Below are positions 1-5,623 of a stretch of 5,995 nucleotides of DNA, in pieces. Origin of the DNA: Syntrophomonas sp. UBA5288 (lineage in GTDB: Bacteria > Bacillota > Syntrophomonadia > Syntrophomonadales > Syntrophomonadaceae); the NCBI GenBank assembly GCA_002408445.1, contig DHSK01000116.1, forward strand, positions 1 through 5,995, read 5' to 3'. Under the pieces are notes generated by a model. The model saw nothing but the letters and a program-made list of their open reading frames with translations, did not search any database and was not told the DNA's origin. The stretch's first letter is position 1, and each line of letters starts with the position of its first letter. A program made the translations under genes and the position numbers.

Positions 1-302
1 GGCTTGGAAACCAGGCTTAACATGGTGCCGTTTTCGATTTCACCCGAGATGCTCCCAATGCCGGCCATGATGGCTAATGCTCCGGCTAAGAAGGTGGACA
101 TATACCAGCCCAGAGTCATAATCTGATAACCTGCCTGCTGGGTAAACCATAACCGGGCACCCTGCCCACCGACCTGGTCCCGGGCAATATAATGCAGTCC
201 TAAACAATAGACTAGAAGATAAACAATTGTTAAGATAATGCCTATATGAAGAATCCGCTTATTAAATATCTCTTTTAGAGTCAATTTCATTATATTCTGC
301 AC
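1..302 (-). CDS. ABC-2 type transporter permease, N-terminal part (partial at window edge)
   Basis: Membrane subunit of an ABC exporter, paired with the ATPase gene just upstream. The 100 visible codons read off the left edge, so the C-terminal part is missing. I see a short basic cytoplasmic start, a first membrane helix at about residues 18-39, a loop, and a second helix at about 62-84 followed by SISGEIENGTM. This GE..xGT motif after helix 2 is typical of ABC-2 permeases. The start chosen is a GTG at 302 because GAGGGGG lies 8 nt upstream of it. The in-frame ATG at 290 would leave that ribosome site about 20 nt away. The gene begins 13 nt after the ATPase stop and its ribosome site overlaps that stop, so the two are almost certainly co-translated. 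Substrate cannot be told from this part. Confidence 0.85.
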   Translation of the reverse strand, partial: MQNIMKLTLKEIFNKRILHIGIILTIVYLLVYCLGLHYIARDQVGGQGARLWFTQQAGYQIMTLGWYMSTFLAGALAIMAGIGSISGEIENGTMLSLVSK

Positions 303-315
303 GTCAGGAACCCCC

Positions 316-1215
316 TCAACTTTCGATTAAATCCAGGAATACTTCTTCAAGCCCCCGACTTTTGCTTTCCACGTGATAAATATTGACGCCGTGATGCACC
401 AATTCATTTACTATCACCGGAACTTCCGACCTGTTTTCTACCGTTAAACTGATGGTATTGCACTTTACTTCCACCAGTTTTTTCTCCTGGTTCCAGCGCT
501 CAAGCAGCGACGGGTCCATCCCATCGGCCTCCACCGTTATTATATGACTATCCTGCAAAAATTCTGAGGTTTCCCCGCAAGCCACCATTCTCCCCTTTTT
601 AATAAAGCCCAGATGGGTACAGGTCATTTCCACCTCACTTAACAGGTGGCTGTTCAGGAATATAGTAGTTCCCCTTTTTCTAAGGGTATAAAGCAGATCG
701 CGCACATCTCTGCGTCCTATCGGGTCCAGAGCCGAAGTAGGTTCGTCCAGAAACAGCAAATCCGGTTTATCCAAAACAGCGCCGGCCAGAGCCAGGCGCT
801 GCTGCATGCCTTTGGAATAGCCCTTTATTTTCTCTTTTTCCCGGCCGGTAAGCCCCACCAGTTCCAGGGCCTCAGTTATAGCAGCTTTTTGCTCACGGGC
901 AGGTATACCGTAAGTGCCGGCATAAAAACGCAGCAATTCCTCCGCTGTAAGCCAATCATACAAGCGAAACAGTTCCGGCAGGTAGCCAATGCTTTTACGG
1001 GTCTGGGGGAGATTTACCGGCTTACCCTTGATTAATGCCTGTCCTGAAGTAGGGTGGACCATACCCAGCAGCATTTTCACCAGGGTGCTTTTACCTGCAC
1101 CGTTGGGGCCCAGCAAGCCAAAGACCTGCCCTTCCGCAAGGGAAAGGCAGATCTCGTTACAGGCTGATATTTTACCATTGTACACTTTGGTAAGATTATT
1201 TGTTTCTATCAGCAT
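316..1215 (-). CDS. ABC-2 type transporter ATP-binding protein
   Basis: Cytoplasmic ATPase that powers the adjacent permease, 299 aa, the usual size for the CcmA/BcrA-like subfamily. Visible motifs in order: Walker A GPNGAGKST (36-44), Q-loop region IGYLPE at about 76-81 with Glu in place of the classical Gln, signature YSKGM (133-137), Walker B LLFLDEPT (153-160), D-loop SALD (161-164) and switch His190 in NSHLLSE. A C-terminal extension of about 85 residues ends in GLEEVFLDL, a common ending in this group. The Glu at the Q-loop and the degenerate signature are frequent in ABC-2 exporters and do not suggest inactivity. The ATG is preceded by GAGGT with 6 nt spacing, and this ribosome site overlaps the stop of the anti-sigma gene, which ends 4 nt before. 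Operon position behind a sigma/anti-sigma pair suggests export linked to an envelope signal, possibly antimicrobial or toxic-compound efflux; that role is inference. Confidence 0.95.
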   Translation of the reverse strand: MLIETNNLTKVYNGKISACNEICLSLAEGQVFGLLGPNGAGKSTLVKMLLGMVHPTSGQALIKGKPVNLPQTRKSIGYLPELFRLYDWLTAEELLRFYAGTYGIPAREQKAAITEALELVGLTGREKEKIKGYSKGMQQRLALAGAVLDKPDLLFLDEPTSALDPIGRRDVRDLLYTLRKRGTTIFLNSHLLSEVEMTCTHLGFIKKGRMVACGETSEFLQDSHIITVEADGMDPSLLERWNQEKKLVEVKCNTISLTVENRSEVPVIVNELVHHGVNIYHVESKSRGLEEVFLDLIES

Positions 1216-1219
1216 ATTG

Positions 1220-2035
1220 TTACCTCATACTATTAGCAATTTCAACCAGATCCAGGTTTTTGTCCGAGTAATTCTCCAGAGCGTAGACCTGACCATTATC
1301 CTGCCAGATTAACATGCCGTTGGAGCTATCCTTCATTAACACCGCATCATGCCCCTGGACTTTAACTTTTTCATTGTTTTCACCAGGTATCAGCAAGGTA
1401 TGCTCCCAATCAGTTACCGCTTCAAGCTGTCTTCTGACATTTTCCGGCCATATCGGCAGAGACACCATGGCTTCGGCTATTTCTGACACCTTCACATCCC
1501 CCGGGGCTACGATCTCAGGCGAGGGCCCCTGTATTAAGCGAAAGTTTTCATATGAAGCTACCAAGCATTTGTTCATTTTGATCTGGAAGGGCTTGCCGTC
1601 CAGGGATGCCGGCAGGAGTTTTTCACTGCCCAGGGCACTAATGAAAGCATTGACTTTTTCCACATCCGGAGTGATCTTCATATCGGGCATAGTCTGGAGA
1701 GTATATTCTCCCTGGGAAGCGTCCACGCCGGCTGGAAGTTTAACCGCAAAACCCAGACTATTAAGTTGAGCATAAGTCAAATTCGATTGTTCCTGTTGTC
1801 CTTCTACAGCTATGGAGCCGAAGCTTTCCAAATCCATGGTCTGGCCTTTGGTTCCCTGTTGCAAAGCCTGTTGAATCTCTTGCATATCATTCGGGCTTAA
1901 AGTTAACGTATCTACTTTTTGCACTCTGAAAACCTGCAGGAAATTAGCGGCGGCACTTTGCACCGATGGTATGGAACCAACTATGACCAGTGCCAGTACT
2001 ACGGCCGCAGCAATAGTCACTTTTCTAAACTTCAT
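1220..2035 (-). other. Possible internal translation start in the anti-sigma gene (271-aa product)
   Basis: ATG at 2035 (Met89 of the anti-sigma frame) is preceded by AGGAGAGAGG at 2053-2044 with 8 nt spacing, the strongest ribosome site in the operon. A product starting here would begin MKFRKVTIAAA, a basic residue cluster followed by the membrane helix. It would therefore be a well-formed membrane protein with the outer sensor domain but no sigma-binding zinc domain. The site falls on codons Asn-Arg-Arg-Glu, so it may be fortuitous. Real use is unproven. Confidence 0.35.
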
Positions 2036-2299
2036 TTTTAAAACCTCTCTCCTATTAGTGTTTATATGGCGGTTAATATTTTGCCAGATCTGAGCCTGCC
2101 CGGGCAGAGGCTGGGATGGTGACGGTACATCCATTTGCGGCATCCGGGTACGGGTAAAATCAAGCGTTTGTTTAATCTCTTCCACCATCTGGGCACAATG
2201 CGGACATTTCTTGATATGAGCAGCAATCATCACATTTTCATCAGCGGTTAGCTGCTTCTCTACATACAACAAGATTTGGCCTTCGTTCGGACAGTTCAT
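1220..2299 (-). CDS. Membrane-anchored zinc-finger anti-sigma factor
   Basis: Predicted to bind and hold the ECF sigma factor encoded immediately upstream. The 359-aa protein has an N-terminal zinc-binding anti-sigma domain with His28, Cys32 and Cys35 (H-x3-C-x2-C, plus Cys3), a linker to about residue 88, one membrane helix at about 94-112, and a large extracytoplasmic domain (about 125-359). Its end (LIWQDNGQVYALENYSDKNLDLVEIANSMR split: LIWQDNGQVYALE then LVEIANSMR) resembles DUF4367-type sensor domains, though that assignment is from memory of the family. The start ATG at 2299 lies inside the sigma gene (59-nt overlap). Its nearest good ribosome site, AAGGGGG, is 12 nt away, so it may depend on coupling. 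Oddly, a much better site, AGGAGAGAGG at 2044-2053, precedes internal Met89, directly before the membrane helix, which could give a second product without the zinc domain. Confidence 0.9.
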   Translation of the reverse strand: MNCPNEGQILLYVEKQLTADENVMIAAHIKKCPHCAQMVEEIKQTLDFTRTRMPQMDVPSPSQPLPGQAQIWQNINRHINTNRREVLKMKFRKVTIAAAVVLALVIVGSIPSVQSAAANFLQVFRVQKVDTLTLSPNDMQEIQQALQQGTKGQTMDLESFGSIAVEGQQEQSNLTYAQLNSLGFAVKLPAGVDASQGEYTLQTMPDMKITPDVEKVNAFISALGSEKLLPASLDGKPFQIKMNKCLVASYENFRLIQGPSPEIVAPGDVKVSEIAEAMVSLPIWPENVRRQLEAVTDWEHTLLIPGENNEKVKVQGHDAVLMKDSSNGMLIWQDNGQVYALENYSDKNLDLVEIANSMR

Positions 2300-2813
2300 G
2301 CTTCTGATTAACCCCCTTTCCTCCGTTTCCTTCGTATGATTTTTTGAACCTGTTCATAGCCCGCATCAGCATAACACCGACTGATCCTTTGGAAACACCC
2401 ATTACCCCGGCCATCTCGCTATAGGACAGACCGGCCATCTTCATCTTTAACAGCAACTGATCTTTTACCGGCAAGGTGTTAAGTATATCTTCCACCTCAA
2501 TGCGGTTTAAGTCCTGATGCACGTCGACACTCTGGTCCAGGGCATTATCGTTGCTGTCCGTCTCAATTTTACGACGTAGTTTTTGATGTCTAAGATAATT
2601 GAATGCCAGGTTGCTGACTACCTTTTTCAGCCAGGCCCGCGGGACTTGTACGGACCGAATATCAGGAAGATTGAACCAGCGTATGAACGTTTCCTGGCAT
2701 AAATCCTGAGCCGCCTGTTCGTTTTTTACCAGGTACAGCGCATAAGTATATAAACGCGGGTATTCCCGGTGAAAAAATTCTTCAGCTTCCTCCTGACTAT
2801 AGCCTCTTTTCAG
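2241..2813 (-). CDS. ECF-family RNA polymerase sigma factor
   Basis: Alternative sigma factor of the extracytoplasmic-function group, about 190 aa. Translating upstream of the GTG at 2522 shows the reading frame continues open with a clear sigma region 2: FFHREYPRLYTYALYLV, then DLCQETFIRWF (about 37-47) and AWLKKVVSNLAFNYLR (about 60-75). Region 4 follows at about 111-160, with helix-turn-helix LSYSEMAGVMGVSKGSVGVML. A start at 2522 would delete region 2, so it is wrong. The in-frame stop is near 2861, and between it and region 2 there is no ATG, GTG or TTG. The best start is CTG at 2813, 6 nt after GGAGGG (2825-2820); ATT at 2819 and CTG at 2831 are alternatives. A tail of about 26 residues beyond region 4 overlaps the anti-sigma gene by 59 nt. 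First gene of the sigma/anti-sigma/ABC operon, probably autoregulated. Confidence 0.9.
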   Translation of the reverse strand: MKRGYSQEEAEEFFHREYPRLYTYALYLVKNEQAAQDLCQETFIRWFNLPDIRSVQVPRAWLKKVVSNLAFNYLRHQKLRRKIETDSNDNALDQSVDVHQDLNRIEVEDILNTLPVKDQLLLKMKMAGLSYSEMAGVMGVSKGSVGVMLMRAMNRFKKSYEGNGGKGVNQKHELSERRPNLVVCREAANR

Positions 2814-2829
2814 TTCAATCCCTCCCTTC

Positions 2830-2841
2830 AGGGTTAACCCT
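2830..2841. repeat. Perfect 12-bp palindrome in the sigma leader
   Basis: AGGGTTAACCCT reads identically on both strands and sits between the candidate promoter and the ribosome site of the sigma gene. It extends imperfectly to 2828-2845 (TCA at the left, TGA at the right). It could be an operator or a small leader hairpin next to the GGAGGG ribosome site. No binding protein can be assigned. Confidence 0.55.
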
Positions 2842-2845
2842 CTGA

Positions 2846-2874
2846 TATATATGACACTTTAAGAGATGGTTTTA
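2846..2874 (-). promoter_or_regulatory. Candidate promoter of the sigma operon
   Basis: On the minus strand, TAAAACC (2874-2868) stands about 15-16 nt upstream of TATATAT (2852-2846). The AAAAC core resembles the AAC-containing -35 elements used by many ECF sigma factors, which would fit autoregulation. No convincing vegetative TTGACA-type -35 pairs with this -10-like stretch. The match is weak and based only on position and motif. Confidence 0.3.
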
Positions 2875-2895
2875 TTACATGGTAACAATTTTTAT

Positions 2896-2931
2896 TTAAA
2901 AAAGGACTAAGAATTTTAATTTCCTTAGTCC
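2896..2931 (-). terminator. Intrinsic terminator of the VanW-family gene
   Basis: GGACTAAG (2904-2911) pairs perfectly with CTTAGTCC (2924-2931), with two more A-T pairs possible across a one-base bulge. In the minus direction the stem is followed directly by a run of six T (2903-2898). It lies about 45 nt past the VanW stop codon and in front of the sigma operon, so it insulates the two. There is no U run on the plus side, so it works in one direction only. Confidence 0.8.
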
Positions 2932-2975
2932 CCTTATATTGCCATAAAGCGAATTAAAGGCTCCGTCATAACAAA

Positions 2976-3830
2976 CTAATCCAATTCCGTTTTGCGCAAA
3001 ATAGTCTCATCAGCCGGCAGCAATGGTTGATACATCATAACGGCCTGATTGGCGCAAACAAATTCATCGCCGATCTCGTTATGGTTAAGCTCATAAACCT
3101 TTCTGCCCAGCACATTATGCCGGGTGTAGCCTCCCCACCATTCTGCCTTTATTAAATGCTCCTTTTCGTAAACCTGGTAATACTGAACCGGAGCCTGGCT
3201 GCAGCGCCATTCCCCGCAGAGGTAATCTTCATCAAGCCAGATCATCAGTTGATAGTCAGATGAGGTATGGTTCTTAATCTGCAAATCAATATAATTGTAG
3301 GAAACGGTAGCACCGCTGCCAAAAGGCTGGGTGCGGTTGCTGTCCGGGAAAACATCATAATTATGCCGCCAGCGTTCCTCTACCGTAAGCGGTGTGTGAA
3401 GGGTCATCCAGTAAATCAGGTTGGAAAGCTGGCACAAGCCACCGCCGGTACCTGCGCAAAAATCGCCGTTGCACAGCACCATACCTTCCAGGTAGCCTTG
3501 GCGGCGGGTTGGTCTTCCTACCTGCCGCCAGAAGGAAAAAACTTCTCCTGGCTTTAATATCAGGCCGTTCATAGTAAGGCTCGCCAGCCTAAGATTAGTA
3601 ATCTTATTATATTGTAACTGCATGTCGACATGGCGCAGTTTTCTCAAGAGCGGAGTCTTATGGGGAAATACCAGATAAGGCAAGTTAACTTCCGGTCGAA
3701 GGGTACGGGCATATTTAGCGCCGGATACCATCCATTGCAGACGGCGGCGCCAGGTATAGTATAATCTCCCCAGGTTCATGCGAACCCTTCCACGGGGCCG
3801 GGGAGGAGCATTATTTAATAATAACGGCAT
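2976..3830 (-). CDS. VanW family protein
   Basis: Homologue of VanW, an accessory protein first seen in some vancomycin-resistance (vanB-type) clusters; its biochemical role is not established. From the chosen start it is 284 aa. Recognisable family features: LPYLVF near residue 50, the LILKPGEVFSFWRQVG block (about 90-105), GTGGGLCQLSNLIYW (about 127-141) with the invariant glycine run, and FPDSNRTQPFGSGATVSYN. No signal peptide is evident. Start choice is uncertain: the frame is open from ATG 3917 (313 aa), but the residues before about 3830 do not look like the family. ATG 3830 gives the usual N-terminal length; ATG 3779 (267 aa) has the best ribosome site (GGAAGGG, 5 nt away). No vanH/A/X or two-component genes are in the window, so it is not evidence of glycopeptide resistance. 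It stands alone, ending in an intrinsic terminator. Confidence 0.9.
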   Translation of the reverse strand: MPLLLNNAPPRPRGRVRMNLGRLYYTWRRRLQWMVSGAKYARTLRPEVNLPYLVFPHKTPLLRKLRHVDMQLQYNKITNLRLASLTMNGLILKPGEVFSFWRQVGRPTRRQGYLEGMVLCNGDFCAGTGGGLCQLSNLIYWMTLHTPLTVEERWRHNYDVFPDSNRTQPFGSGATVSYNYIDLQIKNHTSSDYQLMIWLDEDYLCGEWRCSQAPVQYYQVYEKEHLIKAEWWGGYTRHNVLGRKVYELNHNEIGDEFVCANQAVMMYQPLLPADETILRKTELD

Positions 3831-3973
3831 AGCAAGCCTGACCCCATTTCTGTTTTCTTTACCTCTTGTAATACAGCCCACCAGTGTGCACCCAAACACC
3901 GGCAGCTTTGAAAACATACTGTTTCTTCATAGGCACGCCTTCTGCCTGCACCTATCCATTATTGCTAATATTT

Positions 3974-3979
3974 ATTATA
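3974..3979 (-). promoter_or_regulatory. Possible -10 element of the VanW-gene promoter
   Basis: TATAAT (minus strand, 3979-3974) lies about 57 nt upstream of ATG 3917 and 144 nt upstream of ATG 3830. No good -35 element is found at 16-18 nt; TTTCAA about 20 nt upstream is the nearest, and it is poor. The stretch is AT-rich, so a chance match is possible. Confidence 0.35.
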
Positions 3980-4008
3980 TAGTATTCAGGGGCACAGTGC
4001 TTGAAACA

Positions 4009-4084
4009 GCAAATGCTTATACTATAGGAGTATTGCTTACGAGTATATTTAAGAGAACGCCTCGTAAAATAAGCATATGTTTGC
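4009..4084. repeat. Nested inverted repeats in the divergent intergenic region
   Basis: Outer arms ATGCTTAT (4013-4020) and ATAAGCAT (4069-4076) are perfectly complementary, with GCAAA/TTTGC (4009-4013, 4080-4084) flanking them. Inside, TTACGAG (4037-4043) pairs with CTCGTAA (4061-4067), and ATACT/AGTAT (4019-4033) forms a small side hairpin. Together they could fold into a three-branched structure on either strand. No coding sequence or terminator T-run accompanies it. It is not a riboswitch class I recognise. The rest of the 3918-4203 gap shows nothing else firm apart from the short dyad ACTAT-TT-ATAGT at 4164-4175. Confidence 0.5.
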
Positions 4085-4177
4085 AGCCTAAACATTTATA
4101 AAATTTCTGACTGTCCGCCGTGACACTGTGTGCTTCTCCGCTAATTGCGCCGATTGGCTTCATACTATTTATAGTTA

Positions 4178-4234
4178 GGTCTAAACCTGATGAAAATAAA
4201 GGTTTGACCTCCCCCTAAGGTCGAGGTTTATACT
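4178..4234 (+). promoter_or_regulatory. MerR-type promoter and operator of the regulator operon
   Basis: TTGACC (4204-4209) and TATACT (4229-4234) are separated by exactly 19 bp, the lengthened spacer typical of promoters activated by MerR-family proteins. The spacer region carries a dyad, ACCTC...GAGGT, spanning 21 bp, and an overlapping GACCT (4206-4210)/AGGTC (4218-4222). Its arrangement resembles known MerR/CueR-type sites. A second dyad, GGTCTAAACCT (4178-4188) with AGGTTTGACC (4200-4209), overlaps the -35. Transcription would start near 4241, just upstream of the MerR coding sequence, so autoregulation is the natural reading. Confidence 0.85.
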
Positions 4235-4256
4235 TACAATGAAGGCGGGATGAATA

Positions 4257-5099
4257 TTGCAGGTACATCTGAAAATTGGCGAATTCGCGAAATTATCCGG
4301 AGTCACTGTCAAGACCATACTCTACTACCACAAAATCGGGCTGTTGGCTGAACCTGCACGCTCAGCGGGGGGATACCGGCTCTATGGAACCGACGATTTG
4401 AAACAGATGCTGTCTATAAAACGGCTGAAGTCCCTGGGACTTAGATTAGAAGAGATAAAGACAATATTGGGGCATACTGAAGAACCCAAATCGACCCGGG
4501 AAGTTCTGTTGTCTTTGCAAGCCGAACTTCTAAACCGGATAAAAACCATGGAAGAACAGCTTACTAAAATTGAAGATTTTCTTGATCGAGACAATCCAGC
4601 ACTTATCGAAGGCTATGATGATCCTTCTTCTTTTAAAATGATTCTGGATATTCTGGGCAAAGAAGCTAAAACAGATTATCAAAGCATCTGCCCCGAACTA
4701 TATGAGCAGGAGCGCAAATTATACCAGGTAATGGATGAGTTACAGTGGGGATTTAATTATCAGGATTTATTGCGTGAAATAGCGGAGTATTTTAAAGAAC
4801 ATCCGGAACAATATCAGCAATCCTTGCTGTATGGATCCCAAATCACCGCTATCGTAGATTTGCCCGAGGATTCACCTGTAATAGAGGATCTGGCCCGCGA
4901 TTATGGCGCTTTCCTTAAAACTTTTCCCTTCTGGGAAAAAGTGTTCAATCAGGAATCCGGGGTTGGAGATCCCCTGGAATTATTAATGACTGAAATTTTT
5001 GCAGAGGTTCTTGGTCCAGCCCAGATGAAGCTGGCAGAACTGCTCCGGCAATATTTAATTTTGGAGAAATCAGCCGGGAAAACTGAGGCGGGAGACTAG
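4257..5099 (+). CDS. MerR-family transcriptional regulator
   Basis: One-component DNA-binding regulator, 280 aa. The N-terminus (about 5-75) is a complete MerR winged helix-turn-helix: LKIGEFAKLSGVTVKTILYYHKIGLL, then SAGGYRLYGTDDLKQM and the helix SLGLRLEEIKTIL. A long dimerisation helix follows at about 80-112 (SLQAELLNRIKTMEEQLTKIEDFL). The remaining 165 residues are predicted helical and rich in acidic and aromatic residues, presumably the effector-binding domain. I recognise neither a metal-binding Cys pattern nor a GyrI-like domain, so the inducer is unknown. The start is TTG at 4257, with GGCGGG 7 nt upstream; the ATG at 4250 is out of frame and short. CTG 4269 is a weaker alternative. 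It lies behind a 19-bp-spacer promoter and 15 nt ahead of a small membrane protein gene, which is the likely regulatory target together with itself. Confidence 0.93.
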   Translation: MQVHLKIGEFAKLSGVTVKTILYYHKIGLLAEPARSAGGYRLYGTDDLKQMLSIKRLKSLGLRLEEIKTILGHTEEPKSTREVLLSLQAELLNRIKTMEEQLTKIEDFLDRDNPALIEGYDDPSSFKMILDILGKEAKTDYQSICPELYEQERKLYQVMDELQWGFNYQDLLREIAEYFKEHPEQYQQSLLYGSQITAIVDLPEDSPVIEDLARDYGAFLKTFPFWEKVFNQESGVGDPLELLMTEIFAEVLGPAQMKLAELLRQYLILEKSAGKTEAGD

Positions 5100-5114
5100 A
5101 GAGGAGCAAGCCAA

Positions 5115-5387
5115 ATGAAATTTTCTTTCCGATTCCATAAAATACGTCGATTTTTATTGCCTGTTCTGGCAGTTGCCTTAATCATTGCAATGCTAATGGT
5201 GAAATCAGGAATCGTGAGCGGAGCAGCCATGAAGTATGCTCTGGTTATTCCTGCCGTCCTGGAATTGATGTTTATAATTGTATGCATAATCAATATCTCA
5301 CAAATAATCAAGCGCTACCGGACCCTGAGACAAGCGGGCCGGGAGGCTTTGGATGCCTGGCAAAAGGCCCTTTACAGTTTGTCCTAA
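5115..5387 (+). CDS. Small two-helix membrane protein, operonic with the MerR regulator
   Basis: Unrecognised 90-aa protein. It has a strongly basic N-terminus (KFSFRFHKIRR), a membrane helix at about 12-29, a second helix at about 41-64, and a basic cytoplasmic tail beginning KRYRTLRQAG, with AWQKALYSL at the end. By the positive-inside rule both ends are likely cytoplasmic. The start is well supported: GAGGAG ends 8 nt before the ATG. It begins 15 nt after the MerR stop, so the two are co-transcribed and the protein probably acts in whatever response the regulator senses. The tail stops soon after helix 2 with no further domain, so it could be the front end of a longer membrane protein that has been shortened; this is only an impression. 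A function cannot be assigned. Confidence 0.8.
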   Translation: MKFSFRFHKIRRFLLPVLAVALIIAMLMVKSGIVSGAAMKYALVIPAVLELMFIIVCIINISQIIKRYRTLRQAGREALDAWQKALYSLS

Positions 5388-5411
5388 GTTTTTACCGGTA
5401 ACACAGGACAA
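5379..5411. repeat. Inverted repeat between convergent genes
   Basis: TTGTCCT (5379-5385) pairs with AGGACAA (5405-5411), and the loop contains the perfect palindrome TTACCGGTAA (5392-5401). It overlaps the stop of the 90-aa gene and sits between two convergent genes, the usual place for a terminator. Neither side has a T run after the stem, so an intrinsic terminator is not demonstrated. Confidence 0.4.
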
Positions 5412-5430
5412 GAAACCTCACTCTTTCCGC

Positions 5431-5598
5431 TTAGCTCTTATCCATCCGGCTAAGGCTGTCTTCAATCCCGCCCAGATGTTTTTCAATTCGTTTCAGTGTT
5501 TTTATTAACCATATGACGAATACTACGGGAACAGCAATGGCAGCAACATAGAATAATAGCAGTATTAATTCCCATGGCCCAAAATTCCCCATACCCAT
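5431..5598 (-). CDS. Small single-helix membrane protein
   Basis: Unrecognised 55-aa protein starting MGMGNFGPWELILLLF. One membrane helix spans about residues 9-31, followed by a basic turn (KTLKRIEKH) and an amphipathic, probably coiled-coil tail (LGGIEDSLSRMDKS). The frame is open further up to 5646, but the promoter -10 element at 5629-5624 lies within that extension, so translation must begin downstream. ATG 5598 is preceded by GGTGG at 5 nt. Short proteins with one helix and a charged coiled-coil tail are common in Firmicutes and often accompany envelope functions, but no partner can be named here. It is monocistronic and convergent with the MerR operon. Confidence 0.7.
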   Translation of the reverse strand: MGMGNFGPWELILLLFYVAAIAVPVVFVIWLIKTLKRIEKHLGGIEDSLSRMDKS

Positions 5599-5623
5599 TC
5601 TTTCCACCGCCTTTCTCTGCATA

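Noticed and set aside
646..1312. Two overlapping plus-strand open frames opposite the ABC ATPase
   Set aside because: The opposite strand carries complete Walker and signature motifs; these frames have no protein-like features.
1314..1769. Plus-strand open frame of 151 codons opposite the anti-sigma gene
   Set aside because: It is antisense to a well-supported gene, has no recognisable domain and no ribosome site; it is a shadow frame.
2976..3830. Idea that the VanW gene marks a vancomycin-resistance cluster
   Set aside because: No vanR/S, vanH, ligase or dipeptidase genes are present, and VanW-family proteins are common outside resistance clusters.
4009..4084. Reading the nested repeats as a known riboswitch or CRISPR repeat
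   Set aside because: No conserved riboswitch core is recognisable, there is no repeat-spacer periodicity, and the MerR promoter lies downstream of it.
3778..4101. Plus-strand open frame of 107 codons crossing the VanW start and the intergenic region
   Set aside because: Composition is not protein-like, there is no family resemblance, and it overlaps the VanW 5' end and the nested repeats.
4250..4351. ATG at 4250 with a nearby GGCGGG, opening a 33-codon frame before the MerR gene
   Set aside because: It is out of frame with the MerR domain and ends quickly; the MerR frame from TTG 4257 carries the homology. A leader peptide cannot be excluded but has no support.
5096..5311. Minus-strand open frame of 71 codons opposite the 90-aa membrane protein
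   Set aside because: The plus strand has an excellent ribosome site and membrane protein features; the minus frame is a shadow.
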